The notes below the pieces were generated by a model. It saw only the letters and a list, made by a program, of their open reading frames with translations. It was not told the origin of the DNA and did no database searches. This document shows, in pieces, positions 13,501 to 23,081 of a stretch of 64,000 nucleotides of DNA; position 1 is the first letter of the stretch; every line of letters begins with the position of its first letter. The position numbers and the translations under genes are program-made. The DNA is from Tetradesmus obliquus (lineage: Eukaryota; Chlorophyta; Chlorophyceae; Sphaeropleales; Scenedesmaceae). The stretch spans positions 4,609,501-4,673,500 of the forward strand of contig CP126202.1 in assembly GCA_030272155.1 (NCBI GenBank), in the 5' to 3' direction.

Positions 13501-13972
13501 CGGGCAGTGCGGTCGAGTGTGAGCCAGCTCGTATGCTGCTAGTCTGGAGGCATGTGAGGCTGCGGTGTTGAGCTGCTGCTGCAGGAGAGCCAAGTAACAT
13601 ATGCAGCGGCTGTTGCTAAAGAGCTGTATGGGAGACAGCAGTGGCACAAAACGCTGCTTGCGTGCTTTGCTTGTCTGCTCAGCTGCTGCAGCTACTAATG
13701 GTTGAACACCTACTGCTGGTTGAAGCCTGCTTGGTGGATTCATCCATTGCAGTTACATGATTCAAATGAATGCCAAGACACTGCACTGCGCGGCTCTTCC
13801 TGCAGCAGCGCATCAGCACATGTGCTCCTTGGTAGGTAGGGCAGTGCAACTGTCAGCTCTGCTGCGCGTAAAACTCAACCCAGCTGTGCGTCTCAGACTC
13901 GCCTGCACAGGCTTCATTGATCCAGGCCTTCGGATCAAAGCCCTCCTCAGCGAATGCTGCCAAGTCAGTCAT
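2110..13972 (-). CDS. COG7: Conserved oligomeric Golgi complex subunit 7 (COG7)
   Basis: COG7 is a lobe-B subunit of the COG tethering complex, which acts in retrograde transport within the Golgi. Fourteen exons join in frame to 850 codons, close to the plant protein: 13903-13972, 12816-12991, 12536-12640, 12040-12161, 10232-10343, 8929-9258, 7395-7610, 6075-6409, 5071-5447, 4153-4290, 3799-3852, 3358-3503, 2531-2767, 2110-2244. Family landmarks by eye: N-terminal FDPKAWINEA, LAELEMRLQLGAEEVEG with RVPFALQEVGRLRGDV, VEEVFAAGDLPRVADMLRSM, LAGLEDRLQRRVEGRLADAL, VPSFSAYPLPTVTAVGE with LMALPQQLEVL, and C-terminal QLAADAEYIANVMAALAV. The gene shares a divergent promoter region with the phosphatase gene. 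Intron 1 appears to use a GC donor (CAG|GCGAGT). Introns are packed with truncated copies of neighbouring exons and CTG tracts. The family is certain; single splice choices are less so. Confidence 0.92.
3026..3215 (-). repeat. Two donor-side echoes of COG7 exon 12
   Basis: The 3' end of exon 12 (GDELAAEWLDK plus GTGAGC donor) recurs in the following intron at about 3026-3090 and 3156-3215, each copy with its own donor-like GTGAGC or GGTGAG. They lack an acceptor and are read here as intron. Confidence 0.7.
4325..4690 (-). repeat. Three acceptor-side echoes of COG7 exon 10 with CTG tracts
   Basis: The exon-10 start (encoding GALCEAISAAVYDALLAPV) occurs three extra times upstream of the intact exon at about 4325-4400, 4440-4515 and 4565-4650. 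Each is preceded in the gene's sense by a CTG tract ending in CTGCAG, just like the true acceptor at 4291. The tract lengths differ between copies. Confidence 0.75.
4835..4935 (-). repeat. Donor-side echo of COG7 exon 9
   Basis: A degenerate copy of the exon-9 3' end and its GTGCGC donor lies in the next intron. It includes the Ala/Gln-rich stretch around AKLQAA. Confidence 0.6.
5585..5700 (-). repeat. Acceptor-side echo of COG7 exon 9
   Basis: The segment encoding RLAAAASPAADISVMLQLVL and following residues is repeated upstream of the intact exon that starts at 5447, with a similar upstream sequence. A long minus-strand ORF spans the copy, the intervening sequence and the real exon, but it has no donor to make a full exon. 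Confidence 0.7.
6470..7340. repeat. CA/TG- and CG-rich alternating tract inside COG7 intron 7
   Basis: About 870 bases of imperfect CAC/ACG/TGC alternation, with CACACA runs and a CGCGCGCGCGTGTGT block near 7122, fill the intron between exons 7 and 8. Long His/Thr- or Cys/Val-rich ORFs on both strands come only from the repeat. Alternating purine-pyrimidine sequence of this kind can adopt Z-DNA. Confidence 0.85.
7685..7865 (-). repeat. Two acceptor-side echoes of COG7 exon 7
   Basis: The exon-7 start (LNKSLRERLAALHS) is repeated upstream at about 7690-7735 and 7795-7862, with substitutions (LNKPLRENLAALHC and LNKALREKLAALLS). Both keep an AG in acceptor position. Confidence 0.75.
8211..9034 (-). 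repeat. 238-bp tandem array carrying the 3' end of COG7 exon 6
   Basis: Three near-identical 238-bp units (about 8321-8558, 8559-8796, 8797-9034), preceded by an older partial copy from about 8211, each carry the exon-6 end (LPGQQRQLLVAVTVAAFEK) with its GTGGGC donor. Only the right-most copy (8929-9034) is joined to the intact upstream part of exon 6. A more diverged copy lies at about 7980-8090. Confidence 0.9.
9556..10066 (-). repeat. Donor-side echoes of COG7 exon 5
   Basis: Copies of the exon-5 end (LEDRLQRRVEGRLADALQ) with a GT behind them recur at about 9991-10066, 9735-9805 and 9556-9622, plus a short remnant near 9866-9890. They all lie downstream of the intact exon 10232-10343 in the gene's sense. 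Confidence 0.8.
10440..11480 (-). repeat. Seven acceptor-side echoes of COG7 exon 5
   Basis: Copies of the exon-5 start (LALVGDVPEFREGRGRLA) recur near 10457-10500, 10600-10653, 10733-10787, 10938-11023, 11184-11264, 11334-11390 and 11429-11478, often next to CAG/CTG tracts. Most keep an AG acceptor; several carry a substituted CTGCCGCAG form. Sequence drift increases with distance from the intact exon. Confidence 0.8.
11555..11885 (-). repeat. Two donor-side echoes of COG7 exon 4
   Basis: The exon-4 end (VFAAGDLPRVADMLRSMARR and GTGCGA donor) is repeated at about 11800-11880 and, more diverged, at 11560-11635. The intact exon is 12040-12161. Confidence 0.75.
12258..12315 (-). repeat. Acceptor-side echo of COG7 exon 4
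   Basis: A copy of the exon-4 start (ATLREAPELS-like) sits upstream of the intact exon and ends in an acceptor-like AG. No donor follows at exon distance. Confidence 0.6.
13120..13185 (-). repeat. Acceptor-side echo of COG7 exon 2
   Basis: The exon-2 start (GKPPTEPLERFLAEL) is repeated with changes upstream of 12991, again directly behind a CTGCAAGCAG acceptor-like end. Confidence 0.65.
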
Positions 13973-14446
13973 GCTGGCTGCTTGTCACTGCATTGCTGTG
14001 TGTTGCGCCTTGCTGTGCCCGGGCCCCAGCAGCAGCTGCTGCTGCTGCTGTCTCGCCCAGCTGCAGGCGTTGAGAGGCCGTGCTGCTATGAAGCTAGAGA
14101 CAGTTATTACACGAAGCTTTTCCTGCGGTAATACTCCTTGCAGACACGGTTATGCCACGACAGTTCTTCCAACCACAGCAACTGCTAGTGAGAGTTGAAG
14201 GTTGGTTTCACCCCTGGCCAGTTGTCAGCATGCAGATGCCGTAAAACGTTTCCTACTCTGTTATCCAAAAACTGCACAGCTGATCACCTGTGTGCAACGG
14301 AATGACTAACCACAGTGAGCCACCGAGTAACAAGCCCAAGTACCCTTGATCCGTCGGCCAAAGAATGTCACACTGACTTTCTTTTCGAATTACAGGAAAC
14401 TTTTCTGGCCGTATGCATCAGGCACCGTGATCGAGACTGTCACGAC
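13973..14446. promoter_or_regulatory. Divergent promoter region between COG7 and the phosphatase gene
   Basis: The start codons of COG7 (13972, minus) and of the phosphatase gene (14447, plus) are 474 bp apart, so both promoters and 5' UTRs must lie here unless a non-coding first exon is hidden. No TATA box is clear. An in-frame ATG at 14315 would extend the phosphatase N terminus by 44 residues. Confidence 0.55.
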
Positions 14447-16159
14447 ATGCTGCTGACTCGGTCCTGCAGCGGCTCGCCCAGCCAGTGCATTGGCTGGAAA
14501 GGCCGGCAACAGCAAAGGACACGATGTGTTGTCGCGTCATCCGCTGTCACGGAGGTTGCAGCCAGCGCCTTCGAGTGGAGAGGCAGTGATGAGTTTAGCT
14601 CACTGGACGATCGCAAGGATTTGCCTCCTGTGCCTCTGCCGCCCATCAAGACACGTAGAAGGGTTGTGCTAGTGCGTCACGGCCAGAGCACATGGAACGC
14701 GGAGGGCCGCATCCAGGGCAGCAGCAACTATTCCTGCTTGACACCCCAGGGCATTGCCCAGGCTGAGACCACCAGGGACATGGTGAGGACTGATACAAAC
14801 TGCAGGATATAAGAAGGAGCAGGAAGGAAACGACAAACGTCCATAAACAGCGTGACATATGCCATGCCGTGTGATAGGCCATATCCTTGCAGCAGCAGCA
14901 GTGCCTGCCAGGTCAGCCGCTCATCTGCTGCATGATCATCAGACGGTGCCAGACAACACATACTGTCTTTAGCGCAAGCTTACCTTTTGCACTTAGAGTG
15001 CAGGAAAGTCTGCAGCAGCTTGGCCAATCGGGGTGGCTGGCAGCGTAGCTATGCAACGCCAATCACTGCTGACATGCATCCTCCTGTTACTGGTTCCTGC
15101 AAGCAAAGTGCAGCCATGGGCATCTGGCACACTCGGATGCTCTCCAACAAAAGCTATCAGCAACCATCCGAGTGCTTGTTTCCTGCTTCGCAGCTGCAGC
15201 TGGTGCGCAACAGTGTCATGCTGGACATCCTTCGCTGGACCGCTCAGCTGCCACTCCCACTGCCTGCTCCTGCTGCTGCTCTTGCCATGCAACCCCCTAA
15301 TCATGCTGCGCATGCTGGCTGCTGCTGCCGAATCTACTGCTGCAGCTGGCCAACGACGTGCAGGAGTTTGACACTCTATATGCCAGCACGTCCAGTCAAA
15401 CCCACCTTTCACAACGCTGCCGCTGCCGATCTTTTACTGCTGCAGCTGGCCGATGACGTACAGAAATTTGAACTCATGTCAGCCACTAAACGGCAACAAC
15501 CCTGCCACTGCCTCTGCTGATTGTGCTGCAGCTGGCGGACGACGTGCAAAAGTTTGACACGCTGTATGTCAGCCCGCTCACGCGCGCCACGCAGACAGCT
15601 GACATCATCACAGCCGGCATGGGCCTGCGCAGCGTGACGCTGCCCTCGCTGCGCGAGATTGACCTGTACTCCTTCCAGGTGAGCTGAGGTTGCAGCAGCA
15701 GCAGCAGCAGCTTCATGGGCCTGCGCAGTGTGTCGCTTCCCTCGCTGCGCAAGATTGACCTGTACCTTGTTCCAGGTGAGTTGAGGCAGCGGCAGCAGCA
15801 GCAGTGGGTACGGGCCTGCGCAGTGTGACGCTGCCTTGGCTGCGCAAGATTGACCTGTACCTTGTTCCAGGTGAGTTGAGGCAGCGGCAGCGGCATCAGC
15901 AGCAGTGTAGTGGCATGGGCCTGTGCAGCGTCACGCTGCCCTCGCTGCGCGAGATTGACCTGTACTCTTTCCAGGTGCGCATCTGACAGTAGCAGCAGCG
16001 GCAGGAGCAGCAGCATCAGGCGCTTTTGGTTTGACGTGGCTGGCAGCAGCAGCTGGCCTAGCTGTCCGAGAAAAACCTGTGCTCAGAATAACCCGACAGC
16101 AGCAGCAGTATACAGGCACTCCCAGTTGCTTGAACCAACAAAGCTATATGTTGCTGCTG

Positions 16160-16244
<85 letters not shown>

Positions 16245-16368
16245 AGGGCCTGCTCAAAGGCGAGGGCAAGGCGCGCTACGGGGATGCGTGGGGCATGTGG
16301 CAGAAGCAGGCGGACGCGTTTGCCATAGACGACCACGCGCCAGTGCGGGAGCTGTGGTACAGGTGCGG

Positions 16369-16401
<33 letters not shown>

Positions 16402-16737
16402 CAGGCACTGCGGGCATATGCAACACGTGGCTCTGCGGTTTAAGCAGCTGAAGCAGCAGCGCCTGCTGCAGCAGTGCACCAGAGCTATCGCGTTTGCGCA
16501 GCTGACGGTCCACGAGCACGTGATGCGGGTGTTAGCTGAGCTCAGTATGTGAGTATTCTGAGAACAGAGAACAGTGAGCTTGGCCAGAGTATCAGCATCT
16601 GCTGCCACCCTGCCGCTGCCAATACTGACTTCTCTTGCAGGGCCAGCCTGGCGTGGCAGGACATCCTCAGTGACAAGGAGCCGCCCGACAAGGCCGTGAT
16701 GGTGGTGGCACACAACCTCCGAACTGGCTTCCGCCTC

Positions 16738-16772
<35 letters not shown>

Positions 16773-17004
16773 GCATGATCTGTTTTGGTTTGACAGGGCC
16801 AGCCTGGCGTGGCAGGACATCCTCAGTGACAAGGAGCCACCCGCAAAGGCAGTCATGGTGGTGGCAAATGCAAGACATGGACTGTATGCACAACGACTGT
16901 TGCCTTTTGCTGCTTGCAGGGCCAGCCTGGCGTGGCAGGACATCCTCAGTGACAAGAGCCCCCTGAAAAGGCAGTGTGGCTAGCCAGTCCATGCTGACGC
17001 CTAT

Positions 17005-17085
<81 letters not shown>

Positions 17086-19681
17086 TTTGCTACCTGTGTA
17101 ACATCCTGCAGGGCCAGCCTTGCATGGCAGGACATCCTTAGCGACAAGGAGCCACCTGAAAAGGCAGTCATGGTGGTGGCGCACAACGCAGTCAACCAGG
17201 CGCTGCTCGGGTCAGCGCTGGGGCTGCAGCCGCGCTACTTCAGGCGGCTGCTGCAGGTGCGGCTGCTGCTGCTGATGACGATGCTGGTGCTGGTGCTCGG
17301 GTGTGGGTGTGTTTAGGAGAGTTGGAGTTGTTGGCGGCAGCAGCACCAGGCGCACAGCACGCGTCGCAGCACTGCTTGAACCGCTATTGCATTCACAGCA
17401 TCAAACCACGCGATCAATGCAGTCAACCAGGCACTGCTCGGGTCAGCGCTGGGGCTGCCGCCGCGCTACTTCAGGCGGCTGCTGCAGGTGCGGCTGCTGC
17501 TGCTGCTGATATTTTTGTGACAGTGCCGCTGCTGTGCGTGCGTGCACTTTGGGCCTGTTTGTGGCAGCAGCTCCAGCAGCACAGCACGCGTCGTAGCACT
17601 GCTTGAACTGCTAGTTGCAATCACAGCGTTGAACCAGGCAGTCAACGCAGTCAACAAGGCGCTGCTTGGGTCTGCATCAGGGCTGCCGCTACGCTATCTC
17701 AGGCGGCTGCTGCAGGTGCGGCCGCTGCTGCTGCTGCTGCTGCTGCTGCTATGGGGGTGCATGCGCACACTGTTTGACGTTGTGTTGGTGGCAGCAGCGC
17801 CAGGCGTACAGCAAGCGCTGTAGCACTGCCTGCGCTGTTACTGCTTCCGGGGCTGCTGTGGGCAGCAAGTGGCTTGCTGTATCTAGTCATGCTCCTCAAT
17901 TTCGCTGTGCTGCTCTGCTGCTGATGTGTTCTGCTTGCTCGAAAACCAAAAGAACCTCGCCCTTTTTTTTATTTGCAGAGCAATGCTGCCACCAGCGTGC
18001 TCGACTTCCAGCCTGGACGAACAGAAGCCAGTGCACCAAGGCAGACTGGCTAGCCAGTCGCCCCCTGCTGATGCCCTCTCTCCTGCCCCTGCTGCTGCTG
18101 CTGCTGCTGCTGCCTGTCATGGCCTGCAGAGCAATGCCGCCACCAGCGTGCTGGACTTCCAGCCTGGACCCACTGAGGCCAGCGCGCCACGCGTCACGCT
18201 GGATCGACTTAACCAGGTGGGAGGGGGTGGGGTGGGTTGAGATGGAATGGGATGATGTGGGCTGGGCTGCCGATTGCCTGGGCACTGGCTGTTCCCCACT
18301 GAGGCCAGTGCGCCACGCGTCACCCTGGACAGGCTCAACCAGGTGGGAGGGGGACAGCTTTGTGTTTTCAGCTCAGCAGCAGCACAGATCTGCAGATGTG
18401 CTGCTGCAGGCTGTCTGTCGGCGCGCCACGCGTCGCCCTGGACAGGCTCAACCAGGTGGGAGGGGGTGGGGTGGGGTGGGATGGGATTGGATGATGTGGG
18501 CTGGGCTGCCAATTGCCTGAACTCAGCAGCAACAAACACCTGGCCTCTTGTGGATAGGTTGCCTGGGCACTGGCCGTGCCACACTGAAGTCAGTGCACCG
18601 CGTGTCACCCTGGACAGGCTCAACAGGTGAGAGAGGGTGACGGCTTTGTGTTTCTTAGCTCAGCAGCAGCACAGATCTGCAGATGTGCTGCTGCAGGCTG
18701 TGACACTGCTCGCAGTGCTGAGATAACAGCAATACGCTGATGTGATTGATGCCTCGGCAAGCTGCAACATGGCCCCACAGTCACCACCCCTACCACCACA
18801 AACAAGTAGCTGTGTAGCAGCTGCTACCGTTCACACTCCCACTTTGTGCTGCCGCATTTGCTGCGTGTTCCTCTGTTATTTACACTGCAGAGTCCTGGGC
18901 GGCCGTAAGCAGCAGACGCGGGCGGCCGGCCCCCCTGCGGCCGGCTAGTGCTGGTGCGGCACGCCGCCACAGCTGCGGATACAAAACGCACAACCCACAG
19001 CCCACAACTAACTGTTTGACCCTGGTGTTGCAACTGCTCCACTCTGCCCCACACTGCTCTCATCTAATTGTGCAGAGCCCTGGGCGTCCGTATGCAGCAG
19101 ACGCAGGCGGCCGGCCCCCCTGCGGCCGGCTAGTTCTGGTGCGGCATGCAGCAACAGATGCTGATTGCAAGGGGCTGCTGCTGGGCAGCAGGGACGAGCC
19201 GCTCAGCGGGCTGGGCAGCGTGCAAGCAGGAAAGGTGGCCGAATTCCTGCTGGATATGAAGGTGAGATGTGGCACCTCATGCATGGTGTGCTGCTGATTG
19301 GCGTTGTTTCACTGAACAACCACCTTATTTGTTGGCTGGTGGCTGAGTTGGTGGCTCAATGGGCTTCTGCTGGGCAGCAGGGACGAGCCGCTAAGCGGGT
19401 TGGGCAGCGTGCAGGCAGGGAAAGGGCAGAGTTTTTGCTCGACATGAAGGTGTGTGAGGCACATCAGCAGTTGGGTGTGTGCTCTTTGTGTTCGCAGAGA
19501 GTTGTCGGGTGGCGCTGACCCTGCTGGATAGGGCAGTGTGCGAGGCCCTGCAGCATGTGGTGTGCTGCTGTGTGCTGGATCTGGCGAGGCGTGGTGCGGA
19601 ACATGGCTGGGCAGCATGCACGCAGCGAAAGTGGCAGAGTTACTGCTGGACAGGAAGGTGAAGTGCTGCTGCTGCTGCCCC

Positions 19682-19714
<33 letters not shown>

Positions 19715-21401
19715 CGGTGTCTTTGTGGATGTTTTGTATATTGGTGTGGACGCTGATTTTGCACTAGGCATGAAGGTGTGAGGGACCCTGCATCGTGCTT
19801 TGTGGCTTCCAGCAACCTATCATGGCACCGCACTGAACTGGCTGCACCCTGCTGCTGCTGCTGTCTGCTGCTGTGTGCAGGTTCACAGTGTGATGACCAG
19901 CCCTGCTCGGCGCTGCCTCAGCACAGCGCAGCTGGTGGCACAGCTGCAGGTGGGTTCTGTTGTATACTCTACGTGTCTGCACATGTCCTTGGCTGCTGCA
20001 GCCTGATCCTCTTTCTCTCTCGAGTCGGTGCACTGGTGCATGCTGTGGGGCCTTTACATCCAGGTCATCATCGGCGCGGCGCTGCCTCAGCACAGCGCAG
20101 CTCATGGTACAGCTGCAGGTGGGTTCTGTTGTACCTGCGAATATGGTACACTGCTGCCTGTTTGTTTCGTCAGTAATGGTGCACTGGTCGTGTTTATATG
20201 TGCCCACTGCCTCAGCACAGCACAGCTGGTGGCGCAACTGCAGGTGGGCCGCGCTGTGTAGTTGCACGGGCATTCCCTCACACCTGAAACAAATGCTTGG
20301 GTGCAGGCCATGACATGCAGGATGGGTCGCCTGCAACCACCACCCGGTCTGTGCCGTCCTGCCGTGCTGCAGTCCTCATGTGTGCTACTGCATGTGAGCC
20401 AGCCGCATCAAAACTGCCATCGCCTTCACGCAACACTGCATGCCTTTCACATGCATCAAAGTGTTCATGCAAATATTGTTGCTCTGTGCCTTCACACCCT
20501 GCTTGGTCGCAGCAGGTGGAGGCCAGCCGCAGTGGCTCATCGCAGCGGGCAGCCAGGCCAGCAAGAGATACAGTGCATGCACATACAAAACAACACAAAC
20601 AAAGAAAGTGTGTGCGCCTGTGTCATGCTGCAGGTGGAAGCCAGCCGCAGCGGCTCATCCCTAGCAGCAGGCAGCCAAGCCAGCAAGCCGCCGCGGGTGC
20701 TGGTCATGCCTGAGCTGCGCAACCTGGAGATGGGCGTGTGGGAGGGCCAGTCCATGCGCATGGTGAGGGTGTTATGTAACATAATGATGTAACATATTAA
20801 CAACCTGCTGTAACTTTGGCATGTAATATCGGCTGCATGGTTGCGGTGCTGGTCATGCCTGAGCTACGCAACCTGGAGACGGGGTCTGGAAGGGGCAGTC
20901 CATGCACATGGCGAGGCTGTTAAATAACATGACACTGTAACATAGTAACAGCCTGGTGATACCAGAGTGCGTGCTGGATCTGCATGGCTGCTGTGCTGGT
21001 CATGCCTGAGCTGCGCGTTTGGCGATGGGCGTGTGGGAGGGGCAGTCCATGCGCGTGGTGAGGCTGTTATGTAACATGACAATGTAACAGCTCAACAACC
21101 TGCTGTAACATATCATGTAACAGCAGCTGCATGGCTGCTGTGCTGGTCATGCCTGAGCTGCGCAACCTGGAGATGGGCGTGTGGGAGGGCCAGTCCATGC
21201 TCATGGTGAGGGTGCTGTTTGACATATGTTAAAATATGTTAGCCTTTTATATGCCGCTCTTTGTTGGATTACAATCATGGTTTCGAACTGTGACAGGAAA
21301 TGAATGTCTGGGCAGATGCGGTGTTGCAGCTTCACCGCGCCTCCCGCTGCTTGTGCTCTGCAGGGCCACAGCAGCACTGCCAACACTGCACATTGTGGCT
21401 G

Positions 21402-21433
<32 letters not shown>

Positions 21434-21769
21434 AGGTTGCTGACCGCGGCGGCCTGCCTGCTGCTGCCGCTACTGCTGCTGCTGGTGCTGCTGGGCCTGC
21501 TGTTGACCCTGACTCAGCTGGCGCCTCAGCAGGGCTGGAGGATCTGGGGGAGTTCTGGTACAGGACAGGTGGGCTGCTTTTGTTTCTTGGTGTTTGTTGG
21601 CTGAAAGCTTGATGTTGTTGTGCGGTGTATGAGCTTGAGTCAGCCGGGGCCTCAGCGGGCCTGGAGGACCTGGGAGAGTTCTGGTACAGGACAGGTGGGT
21701 TGTTTTTCTCTCCTTGGTGTTTGGAGATTGGTTTGTAAATGCTGTGTCTGCCCATGCCTATGCTCACTA

Positions 21770-21819
<50 letters not shown>

Positions 21820-22886
21820 GTCCTGTCTGCAGCTGCCACATGGAAAAGGCTTCTGGATGCAGTGGACCACAGGTCAACAACAACCCACTATTCTCATGCT
21901 GCTGCTGCTGCTGCTGCTGCTGCCTGTCCCTATCTCCCCCTGCAGCTGCCGCCTGGAACAAGCTGCTGGATGCAGTGGACCACAATGGCGGCAGCAACGT
22001 GGTGGTGGTGTGCCATGCGGCAACAGCAGCAGCGCTGGCCAGCCACTGCTTGCAGCTGGGGCCAGAGGGCCTGCCGCTGATGAGGTGCGTGGCCTGGTGG
22101 TGTGATCAGTATAATACCATAAGTACTGTCAGTGACAGTCACGCAGCATGACGGAGTGAATAATGTGTAGGGGGCTGTGCCCGCAGTGCGCAGCAATTCT
22201 GCTATATCTGCCCGCCGGCATGCATGTCACATGTGCTGCGTCACCATGCTGCTCGCCCTCACTCGTCACTGCTGGCACGCCCAACCTACCACGCACCCAT
22301 CCTCTGCAACTTGCACTGCCCTGGCATGGCCTGGCTCACCAACCGTCTCAACCCACGCGCTGCCTGCGCCTTGCGCTGCCATGCAGGTTTGACGCTGCAG
22401 GCGTGGGCGTAATCAACTTCCTAGATGGCGCCTAATGCCTGCCCTTGCGCGCCGCGCCCATTGCTTGCCTTTGCCGCCCTGACATCAATCGTGGCTTTTG
22501 GTTTCTGCAGGTTTGACGCAGCTGGCGTGAGCATAATGGACTTCCCGGATGGCGCCCGCAGCGGCGGCGTCATGCGCTGCCTCAACTACACCGCACACCT
22601 CGGCAGGTGAGGCAGCTTGTGTACTGCTGCTGCTGCTGCTGCTGCTGCTGCATGCGCGTGGCTTGCTTGTGCCTCATAGTGGCTGAATGTTGTGTGCAAG
22701 CAGAGGTGTCAGAGCTGCAATGCACATGCATCAGTGACTGCTGTCATGCCTAGCAAACAGAGAGCTTGTGGCGTGTTGCGAGGTGTGCTGCTAGCTGCCA
22801 CTTGCTGCTGCTTTGCTTGCAAGGCTCGCCTGCACACATAAGAACAGTGCGGTTTCCTTGCAACAACAACAAGATACACTTGCATG

Positions 22887-22925
<39 letters not shown>

Positions 22926-22997
22926 GCCTGCAGGTGGGCGGTGCCAATCACCCGCGATGACATGGACATGGTCTGCGGCATCGACGGCTGCTTCTGA
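14447..22997 (+). CDS. Plastid-type double histidine-phosphatase protein, 2-carboxyarabinitol-1-phosphatase-like
   Basis: Twelve exons join in frame to 548 codons: 14447-14782, 15532-15678, 16247-16362, 17112-17256, 18130-18216, 19076-19261, 19881-19949, 20634-20762, 21436-21568, 21946-22084, 22511-22606, 22934-22997. It matches the plant two-domain phosphoglycerate-mutase-like protein annotated as CA1P phosphatase, which removes the phosphate of a Rubisco inhibitor in the chloroplast. Domain 1 has the RHG motif (VLVRHGQSTWNAEGR), LREIDLYSFQGLLKGEGK, PVRELWYR and the second catalytic His in VVAHNAVNQALL. Domain 2 has VLVRHAATDADCKG, LRNLEMGVWEGQS, VVVCHAATAAA, DFPDGARSGGVMRCLNYTA and the C-terminal WAVPITRDDMD. 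Residues 1-45 look like a transit peptide. The start at 14447 fits that; 14315 is the alternative. Whether this alga makes CA1P is unknown, so the substrate is inferred only from family. Confidence 0.88.
15341..15980 (+). repeat. Echoes around phosphatase exon 2
   Basis: Two copies of the exon-2 start with acceptor (LQLADDVQKFDTLY-like, about 15341-15375 and 15435-15480) lie upstream of the intact exon 15532-15678. Three copies of its end with donor (MGLRSVTLPSLREIDLYSFQ-like) lie downstream at about 15714-15778, 15808-15875 and 15916-15978. The order is the same on both sides as elsewhere: truncated, intact, truncated. Confidence 0.8.
16163..16243 (+). repeat. 27 uninterrupted CTG triplets forming the 3' end of intron 2
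   Basis: A perfect (CTG)27 runs straight into CAG|GGC, the acceptor of exon 3. It occupies the place of the polypyrimidine tract. In other frames it yields meaningless poly-Leu, poly-Ala or poly-Cys ORFs. Confidence 0.9.
16636..17725 (+). repeat. Echoes around phosphatase exon 4
   Basis: Three acceptor-side copies (ASLAWQDILSDKEPP, starting at about 16641, 16798 and 16921) precede the intact exon 17112-17256, two of them behind CTG tracts. Two donor-side copies (NAVNQALLGSALGLPPRYFR-like with GTGCGG) follow at about 17415-17487 and 17640-17717. Confidence 0.85.
17975..18632 (+). repeat. Echoes around phosphatase exon 5
   Basis: One acceptor-side copy (SNAATSVLDFQPG, from 17979) precedes and three donor-side copies (EASAPRVTLDRLNQ-like with GTGGGA or GTGAGA) follow the intact exon, at about 18298-18341, 18420-18455 and 18580-18628. 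Confidence 0.8.
18888..19662 (+). repeat. Echoes around phosphatase exon 6
   Basis: The acceptor-side copy (18891-18965) carries a TAA where the exon reads a Tyr codon, so it cannot code. Donor-side copies of LLLGSRDEPLSGLGSVQAGK recur at about 19364-19451 and, shortened, at 19600-19661. The left edge of the large duplication coincides with the last of these. Confidence 0.8.
20060..21210 (+). repeat. Echoes of phosphatase exons 7 and 8
   Basis: Donor-side copies of exon 7 (RCLSTAQLVAQLQ) lie near 20065-20118 and 20207-20243. An acceptor-side copy of exon 8 (VEASRSGSS) lies near 20515-20565. Three donor-side copies of exon 8 (VLVMPELRNLEMGVWEGQSM) lie near 20844-20912, 20996-21060 and 21143-21207. 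Confidence 0.8.
21635..22437 (+). repeat. Echoes of phosphatase exons 9, 10 and 11
   Basis: A donor-side copy of exon 9 (GLEDLGEFWYRT) lies at about 21636-21694. An acceptor-side copy of exon 10 (AATWKRLLDAVDH) lies at about 21829-21872. An acceptor-side copy of exon 11 (FDAAGVGVINFLDGA followed by TAA) lies at about 22387-22436. Confidence 0.75.
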
Positions 22998-23080
22998 GGC
23001 TGCTCCTTACGGCTGCTTCGTACGGCTGCTTCTGAGGCTGCTTCTGAGGCTGCTTCTGAGGCTGCTTCTTTGCGGCTGCT
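22985..23080 (+). repeat. 12-bp minisatellite started by the phosphatase stop-codon region
   Basis: The last coding bases and stop (GGCTGCTTCTGA) are iterated with small changes about five times directly behind the stop codon. Each repeat carries its own TGA. A diverged version follows the stop of the second copy at 39912. Confidence 0.75.
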
Positions 23081-23081
23081 G

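Noticed and set aside
12729-13571. 280-codon plus-strand ORF opposite COG7 exon 2
   Set aside because: It is the opposite strand of a clear COG7 exon and its echo, with no family match.
21201-21839. Ser-rich minus-strand ORF of 212 codons
   Set aside because: Antisense of phosphatase exon 9, its echo and CTG tracts.
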